Counted from the stretch's first letter, positions 31,164 to 44,389 are shown. The stretch is 64,000 bases of DNA from Pictodentalium vernedei (GCA_031216915.1 CM062292.1:201955262-202019261); one strand, 5' to 3'. The notes: a model not told the origin generated them from the sequence alone. Program-made: numbers and translations.

Positions 31164-33529
31164 TGTGAAAGAACAACAATAAGTCCTAGTTACTCGCAAA
31201 AACCCCTGACACAAAGATACATAATAACATGATCCATTAATAAATGAAAAAACAATTGCAAAACAAAATAATTTTGAAAAAAATATTTTTTCAGAAAAGC
31301 CCAAGTTGCTGAAAAGTAACGTTGAGCCCCGATGGATCCGATGGCAAAGTGTGGTCAAAAATTTTAAAATTATATAAAATAATTAATGAGACACTTTCGG
31401 ATAATATAAATGTATCTTATAATGAGATAAACTACCACAAAGGCAAACAGCCCCCCTCAAAAAAGGCTGTTGCCAATGAAAACAAACAGTGTAAACACAC
31501 TAGAAAACATGACTCCAGGCACTGAAAAAACTGGCCCGGAATCAGTCATCAATTACACTCTATCTGATGCAAAACAGAGACTCGCAGGGGAGAATCTGTA
31601 GAACATCAGATGGAAGATGCAGAACACAAACGTTATACACCCATGGGTGAAAACGTAACTATGGGGAAAATAACAGAAAACATTCTGTAACCAAGCAACT
31701 CTCCCAGGAAATTTTAGAAATGAAACTTCTCAAAAATATGCCAAAAGCATGGGAGAATTGCCAGGGGGAACTTTAGAAGGCTAGGGGAGAGGAAACACTG
31801 AATAAGCAGTGCAACAATTAGCAAGAATGACAACAAGAGGCCCATGCCTCGAAAATAGGCAACTTAACATAATTTCATCAAAAAATTTTAAGTACAGCCC
31901 TGATTATTTTTTGCCACTTCTTTTTCCTCTCCTCCTTCTATCCTCCTTAGAATCACATTTTCTCCAAAAATTACGTGTCTGGCATCCTTTAAACTGAGAT
32001 TTACAAGCACAAAGATCAGTGAGATGTTGACTGATGAAGGGCCAAACAGAGAATGATAATTGGCGCCAATTTCGGGACGACTGCGTCACTGCGCATGCGC
32101 AGTAGAGGCGTACTATGGAGGTCCTTTAGGACATGATTTCTTTTTGTTTTGGATGCAAATTTTGGGGATTGGGGGGCAAAATTTGTGTTTGGCCCTGGTT
32201 TTGTTGGAGTTAGCACCAGCTAAGTCTGGGTCATTGGTACAGTATAAAAATATAGAAATTTTGGTACAATTCGGGCTCCCACAGGAAGTCCAAATATGAA
32301 CCCAGGGACTTGGCTTTTACAAACTTATATCTCACCTCCCTAAGGATACTGTAAACCAAATATCAAAAGATTCTGACGGGTGGATGTAAAGAAGATTTTT
32401 GAAGAATATTCCTCATATTGAACTAAATTATAATTCAGGCTCCCACGGGGAGCCCAAATATGAACCCAGGGACTTGGCTTGAACAAACTTGAATCTCACC
32501 CCCCTAAGGATGCTGCATACCAAAATATCAAAGCATTCCGACTGCTGTATCTGAAGAAGATTTTTAAAGAAAATTCCTTATTTTGAACTAAATTATAATT
32601 CAGGCTCCCACAGTGAGCCCAAATTTGAACACAGGGACTTGGCTTGAACAAACTTAAATCTCCCCCCCCCCCCCCCCCCCCCCCCAAGCATGCTGCATAC
32701 TAAATATCAAAAGATTCTGATTGGTGTTGGGCTCCCATAGGGAGACCAAATATGGAACCAGGGATTTGATTTCATTAAAAACGTGAAACAATCTTCCAAA
32801 GATGTTATATGTGAAATCTGAAAGCTGTTGGAGCAGTGGTTTGGGAGAAGAGTAGTGTTAAATGTTTTTCCCTTTACCCACAGTGTTAAAAAATGCTGAC
32901 TCGGCACTTTTTCAAAGTCGCCAAAAATGACCCTACGATAAAACCGATAGCACTATTTTTGGACCATTCCATTCTGTTGGTTCTAAGGAAGCTTCACACC
33001 AAATAAGAATTCACAGTGCAGTGTAGTTTTGGAAATATGTGCGTTTTAATTTTTTCTATTTTTAGCTCTTGTGGTTCCCATGGGGCAACGGGAAATTTCT
33101 TTTTGCCATCCTCTTGGTTTGGAAAACAGAAATTTTGGGTGGGGCAAAAATTCTTGCCCTTCCCATAACGACGGCAACTATAATCCCACAAACTTCTCTT
33201 GAACAAATCTGAGTCTACACCTCAAAAGGAAGCTGCACACCAAACATCAAGTCTCTGCTACTGCCGTTTCATGAAAAGATTTTTTAAGATTTAAGCACAC
33301 TTTTTGGGCATGGCCCTACCGAGGAGGGTAGCCCTACCAAGGGACAAGGCAACTTGATTTGAACAAAATCAAAATGCGATGTCATAACAAACTATTATCT
33401 CAAATTTCATCATGAATTTAAATCGGTTCAGTGGTTTTGGAGAAGATGCAAACACCATGTTCACAGACGACTGCCAACAGACGGTGAGTGATCACTATAG
33501 CTCCCCTAACTGAAAGACAGGCGAGCTAA

Positions 33530-34090
33530 AAATTCTTGTTACACAGGCAATTTTTCCGCAAGTTTATGATGAGGGAGGAAGGGAAATCGTTTTTCGAAAG
33601 TGAAAGTGGATGCTGCGCTCATTCAGCATTGCAACGATCTCTGTTGCTAATCTTCCTCTTGGTCAGGTACGTATTTGTTTTTTTGTTACTGTGTTCAACA
33701 AATGATATAATATGTTTGAGATTAGTTCTCAGTTGAGATAGTAAGTTAACATAGCGCTGTGAACCAGGACACTTTCCAGGCTGTAATAGAGGGGGGGGGG
33801 GGGGGGGGGGGAGGGGGGGGGGTACTACGTTTCCATTTCAACGTGTCAGTTGTCATGACACATGTTTTTTTTTTGCACAACTGAATCTTGATCTGTCCCT
33901 GTCTTTCAACACCTGTTGTTATACATTGTTTGTTGTCATATCTGATCGACTCACATTGAAATGTGTATAAACTGAGCAAACAAATATCAGTCCTAACGCC
34001 GGGCCACCATTTTCTGGGGCAGGCAACCAGATCTCAAAAGAAGCCTGCCCGATGGGCAATCACGTTTTTCCACTATTTGCGAGCCCTGGC
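33530..34090. other. Spacer between array 2 and element C
   Basis: Unassigned sequence with a long G-run at 33790-33822. An exon-like plus-strand stretch (33545-33666) has acceptor and donor matches but no recognised peptide. The left end of family C may be decayed here; no inverted repeat could be identified. Confidence 0.4.
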
Positions 34091-34663
34091 CAGCATAACC
34101 AGTTATGCTAATTCGGTGAAGGAAAACCAATATATAAAGATAGTTCAGAGAATGAGACTCTTTGTACTCATTTAACCCTTTACCCAACGTAACAGCCAAA
34201 ACCGGCCAGCACTATTCTCAAAAATCGCCGATTAATTTTCATTATATTTTCATTTTTGTCTCAAAAACATAGGTTAAGACGTCTCATTGGAACGAGCTCG
34301 TCAAGCTCGTTCCAATGAGGGGTCATAACCTATGTTTTTGAGACAAAAAATGAAAAAACTTAAAAAATTTATAGTAATTTATATATTTTTTATACTTACC
34401 AATGACCCAGACATAGCTGGTACTAACTCTTAAAAATATAGGGCCAAACACAAATTTTGCCCCCCAATCCCCAAAATTTGCATCTAAAACCAAAGAAAAC
34501 ATGTCCTGAATGGCCCTCCATACTTCACCTCTACTGCGCATACGCAGTGTCAAGGACGTCCCGAAATTGGCGCCATTAATCATTCTTACCAACAGTGCCT
34601 GGTAAGCGCTATGTCCTCAGCGGGGAGGTATGAGTTCCCAACTCCTGGGAGGGCCATCCCCGT

Positions 34664-34749
34664 CTGGGTCATTGGTCAGTATAAAAAATATATAAATTAC
34701 TATAAATTTTTTAAGATTTTTATACTGTACCAATGACCCAGACATAGCT
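34664..34749 (+). repeat. NA2 internal complementary region with covarying terminal base
   Basis: Complement of the left terminus (34664-34715), ending G instead of C, then complement of the right terminus (34716-34749). The odd base matches the odd first base of this copy at 34359. Confidence 0.9.
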
Positions 34750-35350
34750 GAATAGTAAAAAGGCTGAAGGGCCCAGGACATAGAGAAAAATGCAATAAGC
34801 TCAATTATATAAAATAGAGTCATCTCCTGGAGGAGAAAAGGAGAAATAGGCTTCACGTGTATCTTTCTTATTTATGACAAATTAGAAAGACACAATACCT
34901 TCTATAATTGAGCATCATAACATCCATGTTCTCTATTAATATGCAGTATAATTCTTATACTAATTATTTTTAAAGTAAGCCAATAAATAAAGTTAGTCCA
35001 AAGAATTGAGACTCTTTATACTCTTTTAAAAGTGTCCGAGGATAGTATAATAACATCCATTTGACACATGACATATTCAAATGCTATACTTTAAAACTAT
35101 GACATGAATGAATTTAAAAACATAACTTTCACTTGAGAAACCATCCCAGTAACAGCTCAGAATTACTAACTCCGAAGGAGGTATCCCCTTGTTTTCATAA
35201 TAAAACAGGTGACCCAAGGGAACACCCGAACACCCTCACCCCCCCCCCCCCCCCCTTTTTCTTGCCCTGGGTCAAATAGCCCAGAGCGAAGAGGGCAGCA
35301 GGACGGAGTCACTGCCGGAACATAAAGCCTACATAGCTATAGTTGCGATT

Positions 35351-37280
35351 GTTAAGTGATCGACTTTCTGAGCAGCTAATAATGGACCTAAATAATGCAG
35401 GTCTCCAGAAATGGATACAATATTTCTGAGATAAAAATTCGTGAATGTGGATGGCTGAGACCAATATGCAGCCTACTTAATCTATAATAGCAAAACTATA
35501 CGTCAGCCCAAGATGTAGAAGAGCTCTTACTTCATGAGCCGAAATCTTAAGCACAGACTGCTGAGTTAAGGATAGATTATCCTAAGCAGTACCGATAGTT
35601 AACTGAATGCATTAAGTAATAGAATGGACTGTAATGACCCTTCTATTAGGCATCAGGGCCAGAAGAAGCTTTACGTCCAACTGATAAACTGAGATCTGTT
35701 AATAAATACATAAAGGTCTATCCGGACAGAGTAAAGGCCTATGCCCGCTCGAAGACGGAAGGACCTTAAGAACAATAGGTTCCGGATATCATTAGGAGCC
35801 TGATTCTTAACCAAAAATACAACATTAGTAGTAAAGGTAAGAGAGTTCCCGATACTACGAAAGTGAGAATCGTCCACCGATAGTGCATGAAGCTCACTGA
35901 CTCTTCAGCAGAAGAGAAGGCTAAGAGAATCGCTGCCTTAAAAGGCCAGAATTTGAAACTGCTGTCTCAAGGGGTTCAAATGGTTGCTTTAATTAATAAG
36001 AACCCAAGCTAAATTCCGAATAGGAATTAATCTAACGATTCTAGGTCTCTTGTCGAAAAGTTTCAAACTAACTTAGATAAAGAGACATTAGGCTCCATTG
36101 TAAACTATCATGGTGTGCATAGCTATATCAGATAACATAGACCTATAACCTTTAAAAGTAACTGGCTGCAGATGATCTCGTTAAACAAGTATACTAGAAA
36201 GTTTGCAATGTCTGGTATGGAGGAATAAAAAATATCAACATAAAGATCCCTACACCAACGACGGAAGACCCTCCACTTTAGCCGCATAGTATAGTGAAGA
36301 GGAGGTCCTTCTACAGTTAGGAATCGCGTCAACTGCTCATCCTGTACAATGCTTGCCATGCAAGAAGGACCGCACAACGGAATACGTGAAGGTTGAGACC
36401 TTGCGGGTTGTGATAGAGTTGACACGATTTACCCCAGTGAAAAAAAAGATCCTCTCGTGGAGGAAGTTTCCGCGGTAAGTCCCACAGTAGACATCTAAGT
36501 AAATATATCCACCGTCTCTGTGGAGACAGAGATGCTACCAACAGAATTGTATTGTGAATGAATAATCCTAGCAATACTTGCTGAATCAACAGCACTGGAG
36601 GATACGCATATCCTATCATCGCATCCCACTAGATCGATAGAGCGCTAACTACATATGCTCAGGGATCCGGACACGGTGACACATACGTCTACAATTGATT
36701 GGAGAGTTGTGTCGCAAAAAATTATCACTGGGCGCTCCCATTGATAGCAAATCTGATTGAATACTTGTTTGTTAATGGTCCATTCAGACGGCAACAAACG
36801 ACCCTTACGTGAAAGGGAGTCTGCTAATACGATCCGACGACCGAGAATATGACGAACCGAAACAGAACTTGGTGTTCTATAACAAACAGAAGGATTCTTT
36901 CCGTTAAAATCAATAACGGAACCGAATGAGTGCCTCCCTGGTTCCGGATATACGCAACTACTGTCGTATTATCGGACAGGATTGAACATGCGTTTCTGAA
37001 TAAAATTCATCCAATGACGTAGTGCAAGCCAACATAATATTCTTCCTTGGAAGTAAGGAGCTTGCCTAAAAACTGCGGAACCCAAAGACCCTGGCACTTC
37101 GAATCCATTGGGATCAAAATTGTGTCCCAACCTGTTTGACTGATATCCGTCATAATCGAAAAACTCGGATCCGGCAACTACAGTGGAACTCTCTGAGTCA
37201 ACCACCGAATGTTTGCCCACGTCTGAATCTCTTGTTACACTTGATAGACAAGCGAACGTGTATATCGAGCAATTCAAGAT
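35351..37280 (-). pseudogene. NA2 remnant of recombinase and RNase H/MT regions
   Basis: Aligns with NA1 9838-11745 and A1 2460-4410. Fragments such as YPPVLLIQQVL and KILLVASLSPQR-like (36329-36619) remain. Many frameshifts. Confidence 0.82.
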
Positions 37281-40218
37281 TGCTGAAAGGTTGCCGTCGA
37301 AGAGAAGCTTCTCGGAGACCGAAGCGACTCTGAGAGAGTTCTTCACCTTACTATCCACGCGCGTGGATGTAGCTAGGGCTGCGTCACGTCTAACCAACTC
37401 CAGGTTGCCACTGAAGGGTGGAGTTATACGTGGAAAAACTACTGCCCCTGAAAGAAATCTCATTGAGGATCATATCCTGGAATTCTCTCTTGAAGACGTA
37501 ATGATAAACGTCTCAGTAAGGTGGTGTACGTATGATAAAGCATCTAAGTTAAGTCTATTATACATCATTATCGTTTCCAACATCGTGGGTGGAATTGACA
37601 TAGACGGCGAAAAAGATAATTTGCAGTCTTCATTCTCGCCGTCTTAGACGCAAAGGAACTCTCGGTAAGCCCAATTCTGCCAATAAACAATTATTTCCTA
37701 GAATTCACGAAAGGCAGAATAGAGCATTGCGGACAAGAAACTATACTAGCATGTTGATAGCAAGCTTATATATATATAGCGTCGTTAAATAATTTGAATG
37801 TTCTAAAGACATTATTGGACTGCGTCGGCAACTCAGGGACAATGTCCCTGAACCGATCCAAAACTCCGTGTCCAATGACGCTATTAGTCTCTTATCCAGC
37901 ATCACAGCAATGTAGTCCGACGGAACAACCTCTGGAAGATAATGCCGGAAGAAATGTATGGCAGCTTCTGTTGTTCCGAAAGGGAAAACTCAAAATCATC
38001 CGATTCCCTTTCGCCATCCTGTCGGACCCTATGAAATATTCGGTCGTCCGTACCTGATGCTACAGCGGAGCGTACCGACCCAGCGCTGTCGGATTATTCC
38101 TGATCCGACCGAGAATCTGTCGATTGCTGGGATGCTACGATAAGCTGTGCTATTTTGGATAGCACGTCCGTCACTGAGGCCTGTGGAGAAGCAGTCTTAC
38201 GATGCATTGCCGCTGGAAGCTCCGTGTTCGTTACCCCGTGCATACTTCTATTATGCGAGCGACCGGAGTGTGCAGGCCTCGTGTCCCTTGGCTACCGGAT
38301 GGCGTGACCTGTTCGCCATGGAATCACTAAATGCCGAAGCTGGCCGGATATTCAAGGTCATGTAGCCAATGTGCGGTCGTGTGCGCTGCTGTGAGGATGA
38401 GGAAGCATTATCGACAGTCAATCGGAGTGTCTATATAACGGAGCGTCCCGAGTGGCGGACATACGCTCCGAAGGTGAAATGTCTGTACCACAACATCCGG
38501 TCCCATATGTTGTTGCACGAGAGAGGGACCGGACGAGCTAGGAACCAGACTAACAGGCTTCCTCCGATCTCTCCTCAATCCGTCGTCACTGGGTGTGTAC
38601 TAAAGTCTATTATAGTGCTCGCATCACCCAAATCTCCATCCTAGACCGCAACGGACGAACCCGACTGCCGAAACATTCGATGAATGGACGCTACACCGGG
38701 TGAGCTAGCGAATGTCAACTCCGTCGATCCTACTAGGGACCTCTTAGGGGATTGACGTAATCCATGAGCACTAATTGCCGCTAGCTCTTCATTAACTATG
38801 ACGACAGAGGCACACTTTTGAAAGACATCTCAGTAATTTTGCGAACAAGAAACCAGATATGCTTGTACATAGCAAGCATATAAAAAATATATATAGCGTT
38901 GTTCAATAAATCGAACGTATCTGAGACATTATTGGACTGTGTCGGAACTGAGGGACGATGTCCCTGAACCGAACCAAAAATTTCTAAGTCCACCGACACT
39001 ATCAGTTTCTTATCCGGTATCGCAGCATGCTGGTCCGACGAAGAACCTCTAGAAGATGAAGTTGGATGACATATACAGCAGCTTATGTTGTTCCGAAAGG
39101 GAAAGCTCGAAAAACCTCCGAATCCCTTTCGGCATCCCGTCGGACCGTATGAAATGTTCGGACGTCCGCACCTGATGCTTCCGCGGAGCGTCCCGACCCA
39201 GCGTCGTCGGATATTATATTATGCGACAGAGATTCTGTCGTTGCTGGGATGCTGCGATAAGTTGTGCTATTTGGGATAGCACGTCCGTCACCGAGGCCTG
39301 TGCAGAAGCGGTCTTACGATGCTTTGCCGCTGGAAGCTCCGTGTACGTTGACTCCCGCATATTTTCTTATGCGAACGTCCGGAGTCTCCAGGCCTCGTGT
39401 CCCTGGCTATCGGATGGCGTGACCTGGTCGCCGAGGATTCTCTAATTGGCGAAGTTGACTGGATATCGGAGGTCATGTAGCCAAGGTGCGGTCGTGTGCG
39501 CTGCCATGAGAATGAGGAAGCCTCATTGACAGTCTCTCCGGACTGTCTATATAACGGAGCGTCCCGAGCGGCGGACGTATGCTCCGAATGCGAGACATCT
39601 TGTACCACAACATCTGGGGCCAGATGCTGATGTACGAGAGAGGGGCCTCTCTCGCTCGTTGCCCGGATGGGCCTGGACGAGCTAGGAACCGGACTAAAAG
39701 GCTTCCTCCGTTCTCCCCTCTAATCCGCCGTCACTGGGTGTGCACATGGATATTTTATAGTGCTCGCATCACCCAAAACTCCTTTCTAGACCGCAATGGA
39801 CGAACCCGGCTGCCGAACCATTCGATGAATGGACGCTACACCGGGTGAGCTAGCGGACGTCAAAGGCCGTCGAACATACTAGGGTCCTCTTAGGCAATTG
39901 ACGTATTACCTGAGCACTTTTCCGCTAGCTCTTCATTAATTGTGACGACGGAGGCACACTTTTTGGAAGACATCACGGATACATCACCCTGATCATGATC
40001 GTCTGAAATAGAGATTGATAAAGTAGAGTGACCCTGCGGGGAAAGGACAGGAATGGCCAATTCCCCACTAACATACCGAGACACATGCTTCCCATGTTGT
40101 CATCGTAATCAACACATTCAGAACAGAAGTTAGTGCGAGTACACTGACTACATTATACAATGATTATGAAAGTCAGAGGAAGATTTCCTCTTATTACAAT
40201 TGAACAATATCCTTTCAA
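37281..40218 (-). pseudogene. NA2 gag remnant with internal duplication
   Basis: First gag copy about 37281-38828, second about 38829-40218, duplicated at the same junction as in NA1. Recognisable peptides include LVRRDAALATSTRVDSKVKN and the VQDVSHSEHTSAARDAPLYR segment (39288-39608). No long frame is intact. Confidence 0.8.
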
Positions 40219-41705
40219 TGTGAAAAGAAAACAAAGTCCTAGTACTCGCACCAACCCCTGACAATCAAAATACATAATAACAAGATCCATTAACATAGAA
40301 AAAATAATTGAATCAAAAACTTTTGAAAAAATATTTTTTCAGAACAGCCCAAGTTTCTGAAAAGTAACGTTAAGCCCCAATGGATCCCAAGTCTAAGTGT
40401 GGACAAAAATTCTAAAAATATTTTAAACAATTTATGCAACACTTACGAACAATAATAATGTGTCTAGTTATGATTAAATTAACATCAAGATATTATTTTC
40501 AAGAAATCCCCCCTCACACAGAGGGCTGTTGGAAATGTAAACAATAAGTGTAAAAACACTAGATCAAGACTCCAGGCACCCTGGCCCGAAATCAGTTACC
40601 AATAATACACTATCTGATGCAAAACAGAGACTTCCAGGGAAGAAACTGCAGAACATCAGATGGTAGATGCAGAACACTACGCCTAACCACCCATAGGTGA
40701 AGACGTAAACATGGGGAAAAGAACAGAATACATTCTGTTATCCAGCTAAAACTCCCAAGAAATTTTAGTAATAATATTACAGATAATATGCCAAAAGCAT
40801 GGGAGAATAGCAAGAGGGGACTTAAAGGAAAGGGAGAGAGGAAAACACTGAATAAGCAGTGTAATCTTGATAACAAGAATGACCACAACAGGCTGTTGCC
40901 TTGAAAATAGGTAACTTAACATAATTTCATCAAAAAATTTTAAGTTACAGCCCTGATTATTTTCTGTCACACATTTCTCCTCTCCTCCTTCTATATCCTC
41001 CTTAGAATCACCATTTCACTAATATTTATGTGTCTGGCATCATTTAAACTGAGATTTACAAGCACAAAGATCAGTCAGATGTTAACTGATGAAGGGCCAA
41101 ACAAAGAATGATTAAAGGCGCCAATTTCGGGACGTCCTTGACACTGCACATGCGCAGTAGAGGTGAAGTATGGAGGGCCATTCAGGACATGTTTTCTTTG
41201 GTTTTAGATGCAAATTTTGGGGATTGGGGGGCAAAATTTGTGTTTGGCCCTATATTTTTAAGAGTTAGCACCAGCTATGTCTGGGTCATTGGTACAGTAT
41301 AAAAATATAGTTATTCAAGAATTTTGTTTGCAAGTGTCGTCTGCTTTTCATGTTAGGTAAAGGGTTAAAAGTGTCCGAGGATTGTATATTAACGCCCATT
41401 TGACACTTAACATATACAAATGCATCACAGTAAGCTACACTTTAAAAACAGTACACAAATGAAACATAGTTACTGCTTCACATCGAGCTACACACATTAA
41501 AACCACCCCAGCACTGACGCAGGACTACTGTCACTGGAGGAGGTATTCCCTTGCTTTTCACTATAAAGCCAGATAATCATAAGGGAAAAACCGTCCCCCC
41601 CCCACCCCGTCCCCTTGTTCTGAGGTAAAATTCCACAGAACGAAGAGGGCAGTGAAACAGCATCAGTGTTGGAGCAGACTGCCTAAAAACCTTATAGATG
41701 AAACA

Positions 41706-42960
41706 TTAATGGACGACATTCTGAGCAACAGAAAGAGGACCCAAAGATCTAAGGTCACCGGAGATGGACTCTAAACTTCTCAGGTAAAACTTGGAAAAGG
41801 GCTGTGTCCAGTAAGCAGCCTTCATGAGATCAGTGATGGCTATACTGTTAGAATAAGCCCAAAAAGTGAACAGTGCTCTAACCCCATGCGTTGATATCTT
41901 ATTGACAGAACGTTGATCCGAAGATAGATTTTCGTAGGCAATGCATATTGCCAACTAAATCCATCTTGCGACAGAATGAACAGAAATATCTTTTCTGTTA
42001 GGAATCAAAGAAAGAAAGAAATGTTTTCTTCCATTTCTAATAAAATCTGATCGACGTTTATAAATATGCATTGCTCTGACTGGACACAACAAAGGTCTCC
42101 AGTTATCCGAGGACGGTAAAGCCTAAATGACAATAGGCTCCGGCCGCTTATCTGGAATCTGATTCTTAGCCAAAACTCTCACTTCCGTAGTTAGGGTAAT
42201 GGTATTACCCACACTACGGTATTCAGATACTTCAACAGATAAAGCATGAAGTTCACTGACTCTTCTAGCAGATGCAAAGGCTAAGAGAAATAACATTTTA
42301 AAGGTCAAGAATTTGAACTCTACAACATCTAACGGCTCAAACGGAGCTTCTTGAAATTCAACAGAACCCAAGCCAAATTCCACTTAGGAATTAATCTGAG
42401 GGTTGTAGGTTTATTGATAGAGAAATTTCTAACTGGCTTGGATAAAGAAGTATCTGATCCAATAGCCAAGTTATCATGATGAGCCTAAGTATCTGATAAC
42501 ATAGACCTATAGCTCTTAACTGGTAGAGTGCTAAATTATTTTTGGCCATCAAAATTTGTTCACATATCTTTGCCTTGTTACAATTTAAGAGAGAGTGCCT
42601 ACAGGCACTCTCCCATAAATTATAACAAGACAAGTCCTTACAGACTAAATAATATCACTTCAAATATAATACAAAGCACATCCACTGAGTATGAAGCCTT
42701 CAAGTTGCACTACCTTCACCTCAGAGTGAAGCCCAAATATGGGCTTCCAGCACTCTACTAGTTAATAGTGGCAGGCTGCAGTTTGAGACAGTCAAACAAG
42801 TAGATCAGGAAATTGGCAATATGTGGTATGGACGGATCGTATATGTCTATTGACTGATCCCTACACCAACAGAAGAAAACCCTCCACTTCGCTGCATAAT
42901 TCAACAAAGAGGAGGCCCTCCTACAGTTAGAAATTGCGTCCACTGCTCATCCTGTAAAAT
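41706..42960 (-). pseudogene. C2 tyrosine recombinase remnant
   Basis: C-terminal part keeps HGVRAL (H-x-x-R) and FSKFYLRSLE with the nucleophile Tyr (41706-41954). Upstream ASARRVSELHAL (42123-42383) keeps the Arg. A TAG interrupts it near 41955, and a 242-bp MITE is inserted at 42520-42761. Clearly homologous to but divergent from family A. Confidence 0.85.
42520..42761. mobile_element. Second kind of TTAA MITE inside the C2 recombinase
   Basis: TTAA at 42516-42519 and 42762-42765 brackets 242 bp with inverted ends CTGGTAGAGTGCT and AGCACTCTACTAG. Internal hairpins include GAGAGTGCC/GGCACTCTC (42591-42612). Family A is continuous at this position (CCTTAATAGT), confirming the insertion and the TTAA duplication. 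It is unrelated in sequence to the palindromic MITE family. Confidence 0.85.
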
Positions 42961-42999
42961 GTTTTCTGTGCAAGAAGGACTGCACAATGGAAATACATA

Positions 43000-44389
43000 A
43001 AGGTTGAGACTTTCTAGCAGATGATACAGTGTGCGGGACTTCCCCTGATAAAGTAGATCCTCTCATGGAGGAAGCTTCCGGGGAACGTCCCATAACAGAC
43101 ACCTGAGAAGATTAATCCAAGGTTTCTGTGATGACAGAGGTGCTACTAGCAGGATTTTGCAATGAGACTGTTTGATCTTTAACAGAATCTGCTGAATCAA
43201 TGGAGCTGGAGGATATGAATATCCTATCATCCCGTCCCATGAAATCGACAGAGCATCTACTGCGTATGCTCAATGATCTGGACATGGTGACACGAACATC
43301 GGTAAGTGATTGTTCAGGTGTGTTGCAAAAAGATCTATCATGGGACAATCCCACTGGTAGCAAATCTGCCTGAATATTGACTTGTTGAGAGTCCACTCCG
43401 ATGGCAACAGGCATGAGGTTAGCAACTACTGTCGAATAATCTTATAGAATTTGAACTTGGACGTTCGCTATTTGGTGAATCCAATGTTGTAGCGCTAGCC
43501 ATATTGACATCATCTCTTTGATGTGTATGTGCTTCTCTAGGAGCCGAGAGTCCCAAAGACCTTGGCACTTCAAGTCTGCAGGACTTAGGGTCGCGCCACA
43601 GCCTGTCTGACTCACATCCGGCATAATCGTGAAAACCGGATCCAGCAGTTGAATGGGAACTCCTCGAGTTAACCACTGAAGATCTGCCCAAATCCGAACC
43701 TTTTGTTTTACTAGGTCCGGTAAAACAATACTGGTTTCGAGCGAATGCGTCTTCACACTCCAGTTCTGGGTGAAGAATACCTGGAGGGGACGCGTAAGCA
43801 GGCATCCCATCGGAATAAGACCTGCAGCCACTCCGCACAGCCCATCAGTCGCATGAACTCCCTCAGTGTTATTGTGTCTGAGTTTAGACAAAAGCGAGCA
43901 TCACAACTGACTAATTTCGCGGAGCTAGCTCCGACTTTTTCTCATTTACTATGAAACCGAGACATCGGAGCAGTTGTAGCAGACTCTGAACATCATTCTG
44001 AAGAATAATTCTGTTGTCGTATCTCTGAAGTATGTCGTCTAAGTAAGCCGACGTCACCGCAGATGGATGAGCTCGGAAGTATGACATTACCGAGTTCATT
44101 ATTCAAGTGAAAGCCCAGGGAGCCAGGTTCAGACGAAAGAACATTGCTCTGAACTGATAAACCTCTCCTTGCACGGCAAACTGCAGGTACTTTCTGAATG
44201 CTGGATTTACCATGACATAAAAGTAAGCGTCCATTAGATCTATGCTTGCCGCAACACGTTCACTCGAATGCTCGCCATAGGCCTTCGGAGACTACACTTC
44301 TCACCCACTGATCTTCCGTGACTGCTATCCAGTTTCCCGCGAAGTTTGATAACCTTCTGCCAACTGGCAAGCAATAGAGGTCTTGACCA
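43000..44389 (-). pseudogene. C2 RT/RNase H remnant
   Basis: Contains AYLDDILQRYDN (43911-44099) and RNase H pieces with the first catalytic motif altered (MPDVSQTG for MTDASQTG, 43442-43891). The IKEMMSIWLAL motif is intact. About 270 bp of the RT N-terminal part is deleted near 44270. The overlapping recombinase frame stays open across 43419-43838. Confidence 0.83.

Larger units (their letters stand above)
25123..32251 (-). mobile_element. DIRS family A retrotransposon, copy A2 (about 7.1 kb)
   Basis: Termini GTTAAAAAATTT and GTATAAAAAT, inverted repeats 25162-25350 and 32050-32238, ICR 25428-25513. The inverted repeats share copy-specific variants (GTACGCCTCTACTG, GACGCAGTCG). Very similar to A3 throughout. 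RT/RNase H and YR are open. Gag has one UGA in its basic tail. Left flank GGAAA plus right flank ATAGAAATTTT rebuilds the unoccupied site seen at 49383 and 63688, so insertion was precise and without target duplication. Confidence 0.93.
24392..33529 (+). mobile_element. Tandem-repeat mobile element, array 2, interrupted by DIRS A2
   Basis: Array sequence at 24392-25122 and 32252-33529 with A2 between. The head is truncated (starts within 'CAACC--TTGATTTGAACAAG'). It contains roughly 160-bp units, a C-run at 32661-32685, and two terminal-type segments ('GTGCTGACTCAGCAC'), one just before A2 and one at 32885-33120. It ends with the TAGCTC...GAGCTAA stem-loop at 33500-33529. Units are more diverged than in arrays 3 and 5, so it is older. 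Confidence 0.7.
34359..41306 (-). mobile_element. DIRS non-autonomous subfamily, copy NA2 (about 6.9 kb)
   Basis: Inverted repeats 34398-34586 and 41105-41293, ICR 34664-34749. Shares with NA1 the RT-removing junction (about 37270-37290) and the gag duplication junction (about 38828). The left terminus starts CTTAAAAAATTT where all other A/NA copies have GTTAAAAAATTT. The ICR carries the matching change (TTTTTTAAG). The host MITE copy at 21445 supplies the empty site (ATGAAAATAATAGTTATTC), showing no target duplication. Confidence 0.9.
34176..41364 (-). mobile_element. TTAA-specific palindromic MITE, copy 3, interrupted by NA2
   Basis: TTAA at 34172-34175 and 41365-41368 brackets CCCTTTACCCAACG...GTTAGGTAAAGGG. 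MITE sequence is 34176-34358 and 41307-41364 (241 bp), reverse to copies 1 and 2. The unoccupied site is visible in A1-A3 (CATTTAAAAGTG), so the TTAA duplication is proven by comparison. The central palindrome around GAGCTCGTCAAGCTC is intact. Confidence 0.9.

Noticed and set aside
24392-33529. A2 and A3 as parts of one segmental duplication
   Set aside because: Arrays flanking them are far more diverged than the DIRS copies and continue differently after the right junction.
33545-33666. Exon-like stretch on plus with acceptor (TTACACAG) and donor (CAG|GTACGT) matches
   Set aside because: The peptide is not recognisable, it lies opposite VPS54 orientation, and splice-like matches are expected by chance in AT-rich intron.
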